A stretch of 64,000 nt of DNA from the NCBI GenBank assembly GCA_944325665.1, contig CALVAY010000002.1, forward strand, positions 1-64,000. Reading direction: 5' to 3'. The position numbers were made by a program, and so were the translations under genes. This document shows, one piece after another, positions 32,063 through 41,355 of the stretch. The first letter of the stretch is position 1, and every line of letters begins with the position of its first letter. Under the pieces are notes generated by a model. The model saw only the letters and a program-made list of their open reading frames with translations, was not told the origin of the DNA and did no database searches. The DNA is from Candidatus Gastranaerophilales bacterium (GTDB taxonomy: Bacteria; Cyanobacteriota; Vampirovibrionia; Gastranaerophilales; Gastranaerophilaceae).

Positions 32063-33370
32063 CTAAGTAGAAATTTTATTAAAAAGATTTAAAAATTCAG
32101 GGAACGAAGTATTTACCCAGCCAAAATCTTTTACAAGGGTTTGTTTAGTGTTTCTTAAACCAAGAACAAAAAAGCTCATTGCAAGCCTGTGATCACAATA
32201 TGTGTCAAGCTCAACCTCGGAAGTGTAGTCATTTTTTTGCCCTAAAATTTCAAAACCGTCAGGTTTTTCTACAATTTGAACACCAACCTTTTTTAATCCC
32301 ACGGCAAGAGATGAAATTCTATCCGATTCTTTATTTCTCAAATCGGCAGCATCAGATACAACTGTTGTGCCGTTTGCAAAAGAGGCAAGTACAGCGATTA
32401 TGGGTAATTCATCAATTAATCTTGGAATTATATCTCCTGAAATTTCGCAAGCTTTAATATCAGGACTGTATGAAACTTTTATGTCGCCAACCTCTTCGTT
32501 TGAAACCAATTTTTTATCCAAAATCTCCCATTTTACGCCCATTTTGTCAAATACATCCAAAATGCCTGTTCTTGTGGGGTTAAGCCCAACATTTTCGATA
32601 ATAATTTCAGAATTTGGAACAATTGCCGCCATTACCATAAAAAATGCGGCAGAAGAAATATCACCCGCAATAAAAATATCTTTAGGCATAAGCTCAGACT
32701 TAGTAATTGAAACATAATGGCCTTTAGCGTCTTTGAAAGTTTCAATATTTGCCTGCATATACTCAAGCATTCTCTCTGAATGATTTCTTGATAAAACTTT
32801 TTCGCAAACCATGGTTTTACCGGAAGAATTTAGACCCGCAAGCAAAAGACAAGACTTCACTTGAGCAGATGAAATCGGGCTGAAGTAGTTAATACCTTCT
32901 AAATTTTGCCCATAGATATTTAGCGGCGCTTTAAAATCGTTTGATGAAATTTTAGCTCCCATTTTTTCAAGAGGCTCGATAACTCTTTTCATGGGTCTTT
33001 TAGACAAACTTTCATCACCAATTAATGTCGAATTAAAAGGACAAGCGGCTAAAAGCCCTGATAAAAGACGCATTGAAGTCCCTGAATTTCCGCAATCAAG
33101 GTAATTTTTGGGCGCAATAAGCTTATTTGGTGCAAAAAGATTAAGGGTCTTATCGTCTAAAAATTCAACCCTTGCGCCAAGATTTTTTATAATTTCAAGG
33201 GTTGCTCTGCAATCTGCACCAAAGGAAAAATTGGAAATTTTAATTTTACCCTTTGTCAATGCGCCAAAAATTAAACTCCTGTGGGAAACGGACTTATCGG
33301 AAGGAATACAAATCCTTCCCTTAAGTCCGTTTTCAGCTTTTTTTGAAATAATATCTTTATTCACCTGCAA
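32063..33370 (-). CDS. aroA: 3-phosphoshikimate 1-carboxyvinyltransferase (EPSP synthase)
   Basis: 435 residues with both family signatures: the LDCGNSGTSMRLL motif (about 95-110) and the late RNKESDRISSLA motif. Early KSVSHRS binds phosphate. It makes EPSP in the shikimate pathway and is the glyphosate target in sensitive types. The first codon is TTG at 33370 or GTG at 33364; AAGGAA lies 4 or 10 nt upstream respectively, inside the end of speE, so translation is probably coupled. Confidence 0.96.
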   Translation of the reverse strand: MQVNKDIISKKAENGLKGRICIPSDKSVSHRSLIFGALTKGKIKISNFSFGADCRATLEIIKNLGARVEFLDDKTLNLFAPNKLIAPKNYLDCGNSGTSMRLLSGLLAACPFNSTLIGDESLSKRPMKRVIEPLEKMGAKISSNDFKAPLNIYGQNLEGINYFSPISSAQVKSCLLLAGLNSSGKTMVCEKVLSRNHSERMLEYMQANIETFKDAKGHYVSITKSELMPKDIFIAGDISSAAFFMVMAAIVPNSEIIIENVGLNPTRTGILDVFDKMGVKWEILDKKLVSNEEVGDIKVSYSPDIKACEISGDIIPRLIDELPIIAVLASFANGTTVVSDAADLRNKESDRISSLAVGLKKVGVQIVEKPDGFEILGQKNDYTSEVELDTYCDHRLAMSFFVLGLRNTKQTLVKDFGWVNTSFPEFLNLFNKIST

Positions 33371-34199
33371 CTATTTCCTTAACAAAGTTTGGCACGTCAA
33401 AAACTGCTGTTTGCATTCTTGCATTGTAGATTTTACACAAAGGAGCAATTTCATCGGCACGCTCTTTGTCCACTTTTTTGTGGCAGTGAGGAACATCAAC
33501 ATCATCAGAGCAAAAAGCCCATGACCAATAACCACCCGGGTATGTAGGAATAGGGCCGCAGTATGGCGCAACATTTTTAAATACTTTCTTAAGAAGAATA
33601 TACATTTTTCTCATTTCATTAACATTAACAAACGGTGATTCGGATTGAGGAACTACAATTCCACCTTCTCTAAGAGAATTTTTCACGTTTGTATAAAATT
33701 CTTCCGTAAACAAGCCTTCACCGGGGCCCATAGGGTCAGTTGAGTCAATTAAGACAACGTCATAACAATTTTTCTTATCTTTAATAAATTCGATTGCATC
33801 TTCGACATAAACTTTAACTTTTTCATCTTCAAGCTTGCAAGAAATTGTCGGTAAGAACTTTTTGCTTGCTTCAATTACCATACCGTCAATTTCGCACATA
33901 TCAACCGATTTAACACTTTTGTGTTTTAAAACTTCACGAACTGTACCACCGTCGCCGCCACCGATTACTAATACCGTTTGAGGATTTTTATGAGCAATTA
34001 GAGGAATATGAGCTATCATTTCATGGTAGAAAAACTCATCAGCCTCAGTGGTCATCATAAGACCGTCTAAAGTTAAAACATTACCCATACCTTTGCTTTT
34101 AAAAATTTCAACATCTTGAAATTGGGATTTATCTTTAAATAAAGTTTCTTCTCTTTCAATAGCAATTCCATAATGCTTTGGGTTTATTTCATGATACAT
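33357..34199 (-). CDS. speE: Polyamine aminopropyltransferase (spermidine synthase)
   Basis: 280 residues from the ATG at 34199, supported by AGGAA 6 nt upstream; an earlier in-frame start lacks it. Motifs: LDGLMMTTEADEFFYHEM, the GGGDGGTVREVLKH nucleotide-type loop, and catalytic DSTDPMGPGEGLFTEEFY. It transfers aminopropyl from decarboxylated SAM to putrescine. The SAM source gene metK is at 57184. Overlaps aroA. Confidence 0.96.
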   Translation of the reverse strand: MYHEINPKHYGIAIEREETLFKDKSQFQDVEIFKSKGMGNVLTLDGLMMTTEADEFFYHEMIAHIPLIAHKNPQTVLVIGGGDGGTVREVLKHKSVKSVDMCEIDGMVIEASKKFLPTISCKLEDEKVKVYVEDAIEFIKDKKNCYDVVLIDSTDPMGPGEGLFTEEFYTNVKNSLREGGIVVPQSESPFVNVNEMRKMYILLKKVFKNVAPYCGPIPTYPGGYWSWAFCSDDVDVPHCHKKVDKERADEIAPLCKIYNARMQTAVFDVPNFVKEIVAGE

Positions 34200-34255
34200 A
34201 GCATATTCCTTATTAAACTCTCTTAACTTATTATACAAAAAAGTAAATTATTTGC

Positions 34256-34261
34256 TATAAT
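34256..34261 (+). promoter_or_regulatory. Putative -10 of the 34274 gene
   Basis: TGC-TATAAT (hexamer 34256-34261). A start site 7 nt later would leave only a 5-7 nt untranslated leader before the ATG at 34274. It also rules out the GTG at 34262 as the start on this transcript. Confidence 0.45.
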
Positions 34262-34273
34262 GTGAACAAGATT

Positions 34274-34558
34274 ATGAGAAACGTAATTTTAAAGTCTTTC
34301 GAAAATTTTATTGCACAACCGCTTGGCATTTTAAGAAAAAAAATTATTAGAATAGCCAACCTTAAGGCCGACTTTCTAGACTCAAAATCCGTAAATGTTG
34401 AATTGTTGGATGATTCCGTTCAAGTTAACGTTGTAAATAATGAAAAAGTTTATAATTTACTCTCTGCCGTTGTGTATAAAAAACATCTGAATGAATTGAG
34501 AAATCCTGTTTATGAAAATAAAAAAAGCAACGTTTTTGGTCAGCTCACCAAATCTTAA
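34274..34558 (+). CDS. Small hypothetical protein overlapping engB
   Basis: 94 residues from the ATG at 34274. A basic, helical N-terminus (KSFENFIAQPLGILRKKIIRI) is followed by a strand-rich middle (VNVELLDDSVQVNVVNNEKVY) and a polar tail. No family is recognised. Its last 47 nt overlap the start of engB in another frame, which is unusual for this compact but mostly non-overlapping genome and suggests translational coupling. It might be a lineage-specific partner of engB. Confidence 0.55.
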   Translation: MRNVILKSFENFIAQPLGILRKKIIRIANLKADFLDSKSVNVELLDDSVQVNVVNNEKVYNLLSAVVYKKHLNELRNPVYENKKSNVFGQLTKS

Positions 34559-35090
34559 ACTTTGTCCCGAAAGTGATTTGTGCGAATTTGCTCTCCTTGG
34601 ACGCTCAAATGTTGGCAAATCCAGTTTTATAAATACAATTGCAAACAATCAAAGGCTTGCAAAAACCTCAAATACCCCCGGCAAAACAAGACTTATTAAT
34701 TTATTTGAGTTTGAAACAAGCTCAAAACCTTTTTTAATTGCAGACCTTCCGGGCTACGGTTACGCAAAAGTATCAAAAGTTGAGCAGGAACAGTGGCAAA
34801 AAAACTTAGAAGGATATTTGCTTGGAAGAAAAAATTTAAAATCTTGCATTCAATTTATTGACGCAAGACATGAAATACAAAAAAACGATTTACAAATGCA
34901 CGAATGGCTTGCCTATAACAAAATTCCGACATTTACCATTTTAACCAAGTGCGACTATATTTCAAGAAACGAAACAGCGTCAAAAATGGCAAAACTTAAA
35001 AAATATCTTGATAATGATGTATTGGCTTTTTCTTCAAAAAACAGATATTTTGTAGATGATTTTCTAAATTATTTAGAGAATTTATTGTAA
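34512..35090 (+). CDS. engB: Ribosome biogenesis GTP-binding protein EngB (YsxC/YihA)
   Basis: 192 residues. The family N-terminus (KIKKATFLVSS) starts at this ATG, then G1 GRSNVGKSS, G2 TPGKT, G3 DLPGYGYAKV and G4 TKCD. EngB assists 50S assembly and is essential in many bacteria. No strong Shine-Dalgarno site; expression probably depends on translation of the overlapping upstream ORF. Confidence 0.96.
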   Translation: MKIKKATFLVSSPNLKLCPESDLCEFALLGRSNVGKSSFINTIANNQRLAKTSNTPGKTRLINLFEFETSSKPFLIADLPGYGYAKVSKVEQEQWQKNLEGYLLGRKNLKSCIQFIDARHEIQKNDLQMHEWLAYNKIPTFTILTKCDYISRNETASKMAKLKKYLDNDVLAFSSKNRYFVDDFLNYLENLL

Positions 35091-35127
35091 CAAAAGTTTA
35101 AAATTAATTTCCCCGAGCCAAGATAAA

Positions 35128-35136
35128 TGTTATAGT
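35128..35136 (+). promoter_or_regulatory. Extended -10 promoter, predicted leaderless
   Basis: TGT-TATAGT ends exactly 6 nt before the ATG at 35143; no Shine-Dalgarno site and no clear -35 are present. Confidence 0.5.
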
Positions 35137-35142
35137 TTTGCT

Positions 35143-35361
35143 ATGGAGAGTCCGATTTCTAGAAGTTTTATTGACGAGTTTGCTTTTAAAAAGTTAATCG
35201 AAGAGGCCAGAAAGGCACAGCTTAAAGACACTTTTGAGAAAATTGGCGAATATAACCACGAAAAAAGAGAAGATATTTTGGACAAAGTTCTTGAAAAATC
35301 TTCTAAATACAGAGTTCAAGACAAATTTAAAGCATTAAAAAATGCAGGAAAAAGTTTTTAA
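35143..35361 (+). CDS. Small charged helical protein, function unknown
   Basis: 72 residues, mostly charged and helical (FKKLIEEARKAQLKDTFEKI, KREDILDKVLEKSSKYRVQD), no cysteines, no membrane segment. It overlaps the DUF2344 gene by 20 nt, so it probably heads an operon with that gene and RNase E/G. No family recognised. Its predicted promoter sits directly on the start codon. Confidence 0.6.
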   Translation: MESPISRSFIDEFAFKKLIEEARKAQLKDTFEKIGEYNHEKREDILDKVLEKSSKYRVQDKFKALKNAGKSF

Positions 35362-36028
35362 ATACAGGCTAAAACTTACCAAAGAAGGCGAGTTAAAATT
35401 TATTTCACATCTTGATTGGCAAAATTTGATAATCAAGACACTTAGGCGTTGCGGATTAAAACTTGTTTTAAGCGAAGGTTTTAACAAAATTCCAAAGACA
35501 GGCTTTTCGCCTGCTCTGCCATTATTTATCGAAAGCGAATGCGAGCTTGTTTATTTTCAAACATACAAGCCGATTGAGCCGAATTTCAAAGAACAATTTG
35601 AAGTTAACACAAATAAAAATGTAAAGCTTGTAGAATGTTTAGATTTTTCTGACACAACAACAAAACTACCGCCGCTTGACGTTTTAATTCAGTGGGCAAA
35701 ATATGAGGCAGAGCCGATAGTCAACAAAAACGAGAGTATTTCAATTTTTGAAAAAATACAGTATAATACGAACAAATGTTTGTCATTAGATGAATTATTA
35801 ATCGAAAAACAAACAAAAAAAGGTTTAAATAAAGTTATTAATTATCGAAAATCACTAAATTCACTAGAATTTAAGGATGGTAAGCTGTTTTTTATCTTAA
35901 AAACAGGTCAAAATAGTGAAATTCCCTCACTGCGTGCGGACGAATTCATTAAAGAAGTTTACCAAAACCTATGTCAGTTCAATGTTAAAAGAATTTGTTT
36001 TTTCGATAAAGACTTAAAGGTTTTATAA
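35342..36028 (+). CDS. DUF2344 protein (TIGR03936-type, radical-SAM-linked)
   Basis: 228 residues with the family pattern KYRLKLTKEGELKFISHLDW, FNKIPKTGFSPALPL and a C-terminal strand-rich part. In many bacteria this domain is fused to, or follows, a radical SAM protein and precedes RNase E/G, as here at 36047. The radical SAM partner is not in this neighbourhood. The function is not established; a link to RNA or translation is suggested only by gene context. Confidence 0.88.
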   Translation: MQEKVFKYRLKLTKEGELKFISHLDWQNLIIKTLRRCGLKLVLSEGFNKIPKTGFSPALPLFIESECELVYFQTYKPIEPNFKEQFEVNTNKNVKLVECLDFSDTTTKLPPLDVLIQWAKYEAEPIVNKNESISIFEKIQYNTNKCLSLDELLIEKQTKKGLNKVINYRKSLNSLEFKDGKLFFILKTGQNSEIPSLRADEFIKEVYQNLCQFNVKRICFFDKDLKVL

Positions 36029-36046
36029 GATTTAAAGGAAAAGTTT

Positions 36047-37783
36047 ATGTCAAAAAAAATTGTAATTTCTGAAAAAGACAACATAGCGGCAGTTATAGAG
36101 GATAACAAGGTAAACGAATTTTTTGTTTCTAAAGGCGATGTTTTAATGGGCGATGTCTATCTTGCAAGAGTTGACAACGTTTTACCAAGTATTGAAGCAG
36201 CTTTTTTAGATGTCGGTATGAGTGATAAAATGGCATTTATACACGCAAACGACATAATGGGCAAGGGCACTCTTAAAGAAAAAGTGAAACCCAATCAAAA
36301 GCTCATTGTTCAAGTTGTTAAAGAGCCAACGGGACACAAAGGCCCAAGAGTAACAACAGCTCTAAGTCTTCCGGGTCGTTTTTTGGTACTTTTGCCTGAC
36401 GAAACAGGTGTTAACGTTTCAAGAAAAATTGTTTCAAACAAGGAAAGAGCAAGATTAAAATCTATCGTAAGTCTGCTTAAGCCTGTTGGTGTCGGCGTTA
36501 TCGTAAGAACAGAAGCCGAAGGACAATCTGAGGCAGAAATTCAAGAGGACATTGAAATTTTACTTGAAAAATGGAACTCTATCGTAACTGCGGCAGACAC
36601 AGCCAATCCTCCCTGTCTTTTGTATCGCGACCAAGACTTGCTATACAGGGTAATTCGTGAAGCTTGCAGCGAAGATGTTGAAGAAATTATTGTAGATACG
36701 GCTTTTGCACTGCATCGCACAACACAACTTTTACAACATTGGAATATGTCAGTAAAAGTAAATATGCACAAAGGAAATGAACCTTTGCTTGTTGCAACGG
36801 GCGTAAATAAAGAAATTCATGCAGCTTTGCAAACTAAAGTCAACTTACCGCTTGGCGGATATTTATTTATCCAGCAAACAGAAGCGCTGACGGTTGTTGA
36901 CGTCAACAGCGGTAAATTTACAAGTTCATCATCACAAGCCGAAACAATTTTAAAAACAAATTTACAGGCAGCAGATGAAATTGCAAGACAGCTAAAATTA
37001 AGAAACATAGGCGGTATGGTAATTGTTGACTTTATCGATATGGTTTCAAGAATGGATAAGCTTGCCGTTTTAGAGCATTTCGAATTGGCACTTGAAAAAG
37101 ATAAGGCAAAGCCGCAAATAGGTCAGCTTTCAGATTTGGGCTTGGTTGAGTTAACAAGACACAGACAAGGCCAGTCGCTTTGTGAAATCTTTACAAAAAA
37201 ATGTGATAAATGCGGCGGTCAAGGCTTTATAGTTGAAGATTTAAAGTTCCAAACACCAAATTCTCAAGGTGAAGCAAGGGCAAAAATGAACAAATTAAAA
37301 GGCCCGTTTGCGGCTAACTTTAACAATGAAAGTAAGCCAAACAACAATAATAATCAAAAATTCAACAAAAAAGACAAGAGAGATAAATTTAACAAACAAA
37401 AAAATCAAGACAATCAGCCACAAGAACAACTGACGCAAGAAGAGTTAATGTTACCTACTGAGGCGGATGACACAATTAAAGTTCCGATGCAAAAAGTGCA
37501 AACAAGCACTCAAGTGGTTGAAATAAAAGAAGAAAATACGCTTCCTGAAGTGCAAAAAGATACAACACCTCAAGAAGCACCCGAGCAAACTAAAGAAGTG
37601 ATTGCAGAGGAAGTAAAAGAAGAGGTAAAGGAAGAAAAACCCAAAAAAGTCTCAAGAAAAACAAAAAAATCTCAGAAAAAAGAAGCTGAAAAATCTTCCG
37701 AAGAAGCTGTTATACAAGAAGAACAAAGTGAAGAAAAACCAAAGCGTCAGGCAAGAAGACCAAGGAAACCTAAAAATGCTTAG
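36047..37783 (+). CDS. rng: Ribonuclease E/G
   Basis: 578 residues. Order: S1-like RNA-binding insert (about 35-110), 5'-sensor/RNase H-like core, catalytic DNase-I-like part with D285 (VVDVNSGKFTS) and D328/D331 (IVDFIDM), and the zinc-link CDKCGG (C386, C389). From about 420 a disordered tail rich in Asn/Lys/Gln then Glu/Lys/Pro runs to the end, reminiscent of the RNase E scaffold region and of cyanobacterial RNase E tails. It processes rRNA and initiates mRNA decay. AAGGAAAAG lies upstream. Whether to call it E or G is uncertain; the tail favours E-like function. Confidence 0.93.
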   Translation: MSKKIVISEKDNIAAVIEDNKVNEFFVSKGDVLMGDVYLARVDNVLPSIEAAFLDVGMSDKMAFIHANDIMGKGTLKEKVKPNQKLIVQVVKEPTGHKGPRVTTALSLPGRFLVLLPDETGVNVSRKIVSNKERARLKSIVSLLKPVGVGVIVRTEAEGQSEAEIQEDIEILLEKWNSIVTAADTANPPCLLYRDQDLLYRVIREACSEDVEEIIVDTAFALHRTTQLLQHWNMSVKVNMHKGNEPLLVATGVNKEIHAALQTKVNLPLGGYLFIQQTEALTVVDVNSGKFTSSSSQAETILKTNLQAADEIARQLKLRNIGGMVIVDFIDMVSRMDKLAVLEHFELALEKDKAKPQIGQLSDLGLVELTRHRQGQSLCEIFTKKCDKCGGQGFIVEDLKFQTPNSQGEARAKMNKLKGPFAANFNNESKPNNNNNQKFNKKDKRDKFNKQKNQDNQPQEQLTQEELMLPTEADDTIKVPMQKVQTSTQVVEIKEENTLPEVQKDTTPQEAPEQTKEVIAEEVKEEVKEEKPKKVSRKTKKSQKKEAEKSSEEAVIQEEQSEEKPKRQARRPRKPKNA

Positions 37784-38282
37784 AAAAATTCTTTTTTTAG
37801 CAATTATAACAATAAGTTTGAACACATTAGTATTGGCACAAGATATCCAAGAGGGACTTGTGCCGATTAATCAGGATGTTACAAACGAAACTGTTGAAAC
37901 AGTTCCTTTAACCGAGCAAGAAAAAAAACAAATCGAAATTGACAGGCTTAATGAGGAAATGGGGCTTGGCGAGCAAAAAACAATTGTTATAGACGATATT
38001 AAAACAACGCCAAATGATAACAAAATTTTGACAAAAAAAGTGGTGCCCGATACAAAGTCCGAGCTAACCAAAATGATTAAGATGTTCCTCAAGGTCATGA
38101 TGGCTGTGGCGTTAAGTTCGGTTGTTATATTTGTGCTGTTGTTATTTGTAAGAAGGTTTTATGCGAAAGGGGTTACCCTTGAGGATTTAAGCTCAAATGA
38201 TGAAAGAAAAATATCTCTTGAAACTCCGCAAAATCAAAGCGAAGCTTTAAAGACTTTCTTAAACAAGACAAAAGAATTATAA
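37776..38282 (+). CDS. Membrane protein with signal sequence, function unknown
   Basis: 168 residues from the ATG at 37776, overlapping the RNase gene by 8 nt, with AAGGAAACC upstream. A signal peptide (about 1-21, LVLA-Q cleavage) and a second membrane helix (about 109-131) bracket a Glu/Thr-rich extracytoplasmic segment; the C-terminus (about 132-168) is cytoplasmic and polar. The single-pass layout with short cytoplasmic tail recalls FliO-like proteins but no flagellar genes are here. Coupling to the RNase gene suggests co-expression, possibly membrane anchoring of the RNase; this is speculative. Confidence 0.65.
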   Translation: MLRKILFLAIITISLNTLVLAQDIQEGLVPINQDVTNETVETVPLTEQEKKQIEIDRLNEEMGLGEQKTIVIDDIKTTPNDNKILTKKVVPDTKSELTKMIKMFLKVMMAVALSSVVIFVLLLFVRRFYAKGVTLEDLSSNDERKISLETPQNQSEALKTFLNKTKEL

Positions 38283-38498
38283 GAACGCACTTTTTGGCGG
38301 TTTTCCCTGAGTATTTAATAAAATGTCAACAATTTTTGGCATTTGACAAACAAAAGAATACTTGGAAATATCTATTGAACACTTTTTACAATTGCAACCG
38401 AGCAAATAACACTCATAAGCTTGCTGGGTCCAATTTTGGGTCAAGGAATCTGAAACCTCACCGTTGGTTTGAGGGATAAAAACTTCGGAATTATTCAT
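38277..38498 (-). CDS. Small cysteine-motif protein
   Basis: 73 residues preceded by AGAGGTG about 6 nt before its ATG. The central motif WTQQAYECYLLGCNCKKCSI carries Cys residues spaced CxCxxC (with another Cys five residues earlier) and a later Cys in FVCQM, fitting a small metal- or cluster-binding protein. Its 3' end overlaps the previous gene by 6 nt, convergent. I recall similar WTxxAxECYxxGCNC-type small proteins in clostridia and related genomes but can assign no function. Confidence 0.65.
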   Translation of the reverse strand: MNNSEVFIPQTNGEVSDSLTQNWTQQAYECYLLGCNCKKCSIDISKYSFVCQMPKIVDILLNTQGKPPKSAFL

Positions 38499-38617
38499 AC
38501 AACACCTCTTGAACTTACCCTACATTATAATTTTAACTCTCGATTTTCTTGTTTTTATCCTATATTTAGACTAAGATTGTTAAAAAATATAATATTTTTG
38601 TCAGCGTGTTTATTTTT

Positions 38618-38626
38618 TGATATTAT
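38618..38626 (+). promoter_or_regulatory. Extended -10 promoter of the glycosyltransferase gene
   Basis: TGA-TATTAT (hexamer 38621-38626); transcription would start near 38633, leaving AGGAG (38634-38638) at the very 5' end and about 20 nt to the ATG at 38654. Confidence 0.4.
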
Positions 38627-38653
38627 GAACAAGAGGAGACTGGAATTTCAGAT

Positions 38654-39964
38654 ATGAAGGACAGAATAGCACTACTTATAATAATATCGTGTCTTTTGGC
38701 ATTCTTATTTATATTTCAAAATTACTTTAAAACTTCATATGCGGTTATATTTTTAATTTGCTTTATGGCTCTTTATATGCTGTATATGTACCTTTCAATC
38801 AAACACCAAAGAAGAAAATTAAGAAAAAATCCTCCGGTAAATAACGAAAACTACAAACCGTTTATTTCAATAATGGTGCCTTGTCATAACGAACATGAGG
38901 TTATTGAGGACACGGTTAACAACATTTTAGATGTTGACTATGAAAAATACGAAATAATTTTAATTGATGACCGCTCAACCGATAATACGGCGGAAATTAT
39001 TGAAAGATTGGCACAAAATAACCCAAAAGTTAAGTGTTTAATAAGAGATAAAGACGCATACCCGGGAAAATCAGCAGTGTTAAATGATGCACTTAAAATT
39101 GCCCAAGGCGAAGCAATTTTGGTTTTTGACGCGGACGCAAGAATCGGCAAGGATTTTATTAAAATAATGTTGCCAAAACTCGAACCCAAGGGTGTTGGCG
39201 CGGTTCAAGCAAGAAAAAACATAATTAACGCAAAGCAAAACTTTTTAACTGCTTGCCAGTATAACGAATATGTTTTTGACTCATACCTGCAAATAGGCAG
39301 AGATGCCGTTAAAGGTGCGGTTGAGTTAAGAGGAAACGGCGAATTAATTAAAAGAGAAGCCTTGGAAGATATTAACGGCTGGAACAACGAAACAATTACC
39401 GATGACCTCGATATGTCAACAAGATTACATATTAAAGGCTGGGATATAAGATTTTGCCCCGATGCAGTTGTTAACGAAGAAGGGGTTATATGCTTTTCTG
39501 CCCTGATAAGACAGAGAAGACGCTGGGTAGAAGGCAGTATCAGAAGATATTTAGAATTTGCAAAAGACGTATTTTTCTCAAAAGATATGTCACTAAGGGT
39601 TGGTTTTGACCTTATCGCATACATTAGCGAGTTTTTACTTCCTTTTTGGCTTATTGCAGAGCTGGTAATTCAAACATTTAAGTTTGTAAAAGGCTATGAG
39701 GACAGCATTTCAACATCGGTAATTTTACTTGTATGCACGGGATTCTTCTTTGCTTCAGGTCTTATTTACTCCCTTAGAAAATATAGCGATTATTCACTAA
39801 AAGACGCAATAATTCAGTCAATTATAACGGCGATACACTTTGTTGTAATTTGGTTCCCAATTGCAATGTTTATAATCTTTAAAATTATATTCACTAAAAA
39901 AACAATGGATTGGGGCAAAACTCAACACGGAGTTGTTCAAACTTATTGTGAAGAAGGCAGATAA
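38654..39964 (+). CDS. Family 2 glycosyltransferase, membrane-bound
   Basis: 436 residues: two N-terminal helices (about 7-47), a GT2 domain with VPCHNE, the DDRSTDN segment, DAD (159-161), TDDLD (249-253) and the processive-enzyme motif Q287-x-x-R290-W291, then two to three C-terminal helices. This layout matches polysaccharide synthases such as PgaC-type N-acetylglucosamine polymerases and relatives. The sugar cannot be assigned. Its stop overlaps the murC start by one base, so it is co-transcribed with wall-synthesis genes. Confidence 0.9.
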   Translation: MKDRIALLIIISCLLAFLFIFQNYFKTSYAVIFLICFMALYMLYMYLSIKHQRRKLRKNPPVNNENYKPFISIMVPCHNEHEVIEDTVNNILDVDYEKYEIILIDDRSTDNTAEIIERLAQNNPKVKCLIRDKDAYPGKSAVLNDALKIAQGEAILVFDADARIGKDFIKIMLPKLEPKGVGAVQARKNIINAKQNFLTACQYNEYVFDSYLQIGRDAVKGAVELRGNGELIKREALEDINGWNNETITDDLDMSTRLHIKGWDIRFCPDAVVNEEGVICFSALIRQRRRWVEGSIRRYLEFAKDVFFSKDMSLRVGFDLIAYISEFLLPFWLIAELVIQTFKFVKGYEDSISTSVILLVCTGFFFASGLIYSLRKYSDYSLKDAIIQSIITAIHFVVIWFPIAMFIIFKIIFTKKTMDWGKTQHGVVQTYCEEGR

Positions 39965-41355
39965 TGGAAAATATAGACTATCATTTTATAGCTATTGGCG
40001 GCATCGGTCAAAGTGCCTTGGCTAATATACTTTTAAAAGAAGGTAAAAAAGTAAGCGGCTCAGACATCTCAAAAAGCAAATATATTGATAAACTTGAGGC
40101 ATTAGGGGCTAAAATATACATTGGACACAGAGAAGAAAATATTCAAGGCAGCCCTGTTGTAGTTGTTTCAAGTGCAATAAAAGAAGATAATCCCGAGTTA
40201 AAAAAAGCAAAAGAGCTTGGGCTAAAGGTAATTCACCGCTCTGATTTATTAAAAATAATTTCAGACAATTACCCTTGTTTTATTGGCTTTTGCGGGACTC
40301 ACGGAAAAACTACAACAAGCGGTATGTGCGCTTATTTATTGTCTAAATCAGGCAAAAAACCCTGCTACGCTATTGGCGGAATAATTCCCGAATTAAATAC
40401 AAATGGTGAATGCGAAGATAAAAATACAAAATACTTCGTTGCGGAGTTAGATGAAAGCGACGGTACAGTCGTTAAATACAGCCCGAAAATAACATTAATA
40501 AACAACTTGGAAGCCGATCATCTGGATTTTTATAAAAACGGATTAGCGGATATACTTAAAACATTTAAGGAATTTATTTTAAAACTGGATAATTCCTCAA
40601 AAATTATTATAAATACCGATAATGACGGAAATTGCGAACTAATAAAACAAAATGACCAATACAATGGTTTTGTAAGTTACGCAATAAATGACGAAAATGC
40701 CGTGTACAAAGCCAAAAACATTGCTTATAATGGTCTTGGCTCAAGCTTTGAGGTCTTTAGGGATAATAAATTGCTTGGAAAAATAGAACTTTCAATCCCA
40801 GGAGAGCACAATATTTACAATGCACTTGGAGTGTGTGCGTCGCTTATTGAAGCAGGGCTTGATTTTAATGATTTTGCAAAATATTTTACAACCTTTAGCG
40901 GTATGGGCAGAAGATTTCAAAAATCCGCCGAGTTCAACAATATTAAAATTATTGATGACTACGCACATCACCCGAGCGAAATTATGGCGACACTTAAGGC
41001 GGCTAAAAGTTACAAAGAAGGCAGGATCGTAGCAATATTTCAACCGCACAGATACTCTCGTTTTTTAGGATTTTACAACGAATTTAAACAAGCACTTAAA
41101 TCTGCCGATATTACATTTATTTTAGATGTCTATGCGGCCTCAGAAAAGCCGATTGAAGGTAAAACACCAAAAGATTTTGCAAACGAGCAAACTCAAGCAG
41201 GCTTAAAGTGTGAATATATAAGCGGAACAATTAAAGAAGCGGCAGAAAAAATTTACGACAAATTAGAACAAAATGATTTGGTGCTGACATTTGGTGCGGG
41301 CGATATAACTAAAATGGGCGGAGAGCTAAATGGACTGTACTTGCACAAAAAATAA
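39964..41355 (+). CDS. murC: UDP-N-acetylmuramate-L-alanine ligase
   Basis: 463 residues: N-terminal nucleotide-binding domain (IAIGGIGQSALANI), central ATPase domain with GTHGKTTTSGM, ELDESDGT and NNLEADHLD, then the C-terminal domain with DDYAHHPSEI. It adds L-Ala to UDP-MurNAc in the cytoplasm. First of the murC-murB-ddl-ftsQ series; it overlaps murB by 26 nt. Confidence 0.97.
   Translation: MENIDYHFIAIGGIGQSALANILLKEGKKVSGSDISKSKYIDKLEALGAKIYIGHREENIQGSPVVVVSSAIKEDNPELKKAKELGLKVIHRSDLLKIISDNYPCFIGFCGTHGKTTTSGMCAYLLSKSGKKPCYAIGGIIPELNTNGECEDKNTKYFVAELDESDGTVVKYSPKITLINNLEADHLDFYKNGLADILKTFKEFILKLDNSSKIIINTDNDGNCELIKQNDQYNGFVSYAINDENAVYKAKNIAYNGLGSSFEVFRDNKLLGKIELSIPGEHNIYNALGVCASLIEAGLDFNDFAKYFTTFSGMGRRFQKSAEFNNIKIIDDYAHHPSEIMATLKAAKSYKEGRIVAIFQPHRYSRFLGFYNEFKQALKSADITFILDVYAASEKPIEGKTPKDFANEQTQAGLKCEYISGTIKEAAEKIYDKLEQNDLVLTFGAGDITKMGGELNGLYLHKK

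Noticed and set aside
38625-38657. Ten-codon upstream ORF before the glycosyltransferase (MNKRRLEFQI)
   Set aside because: Its ATG overlaps the predicted -10 TATTAT, so it would not be transcribed from that promoter.
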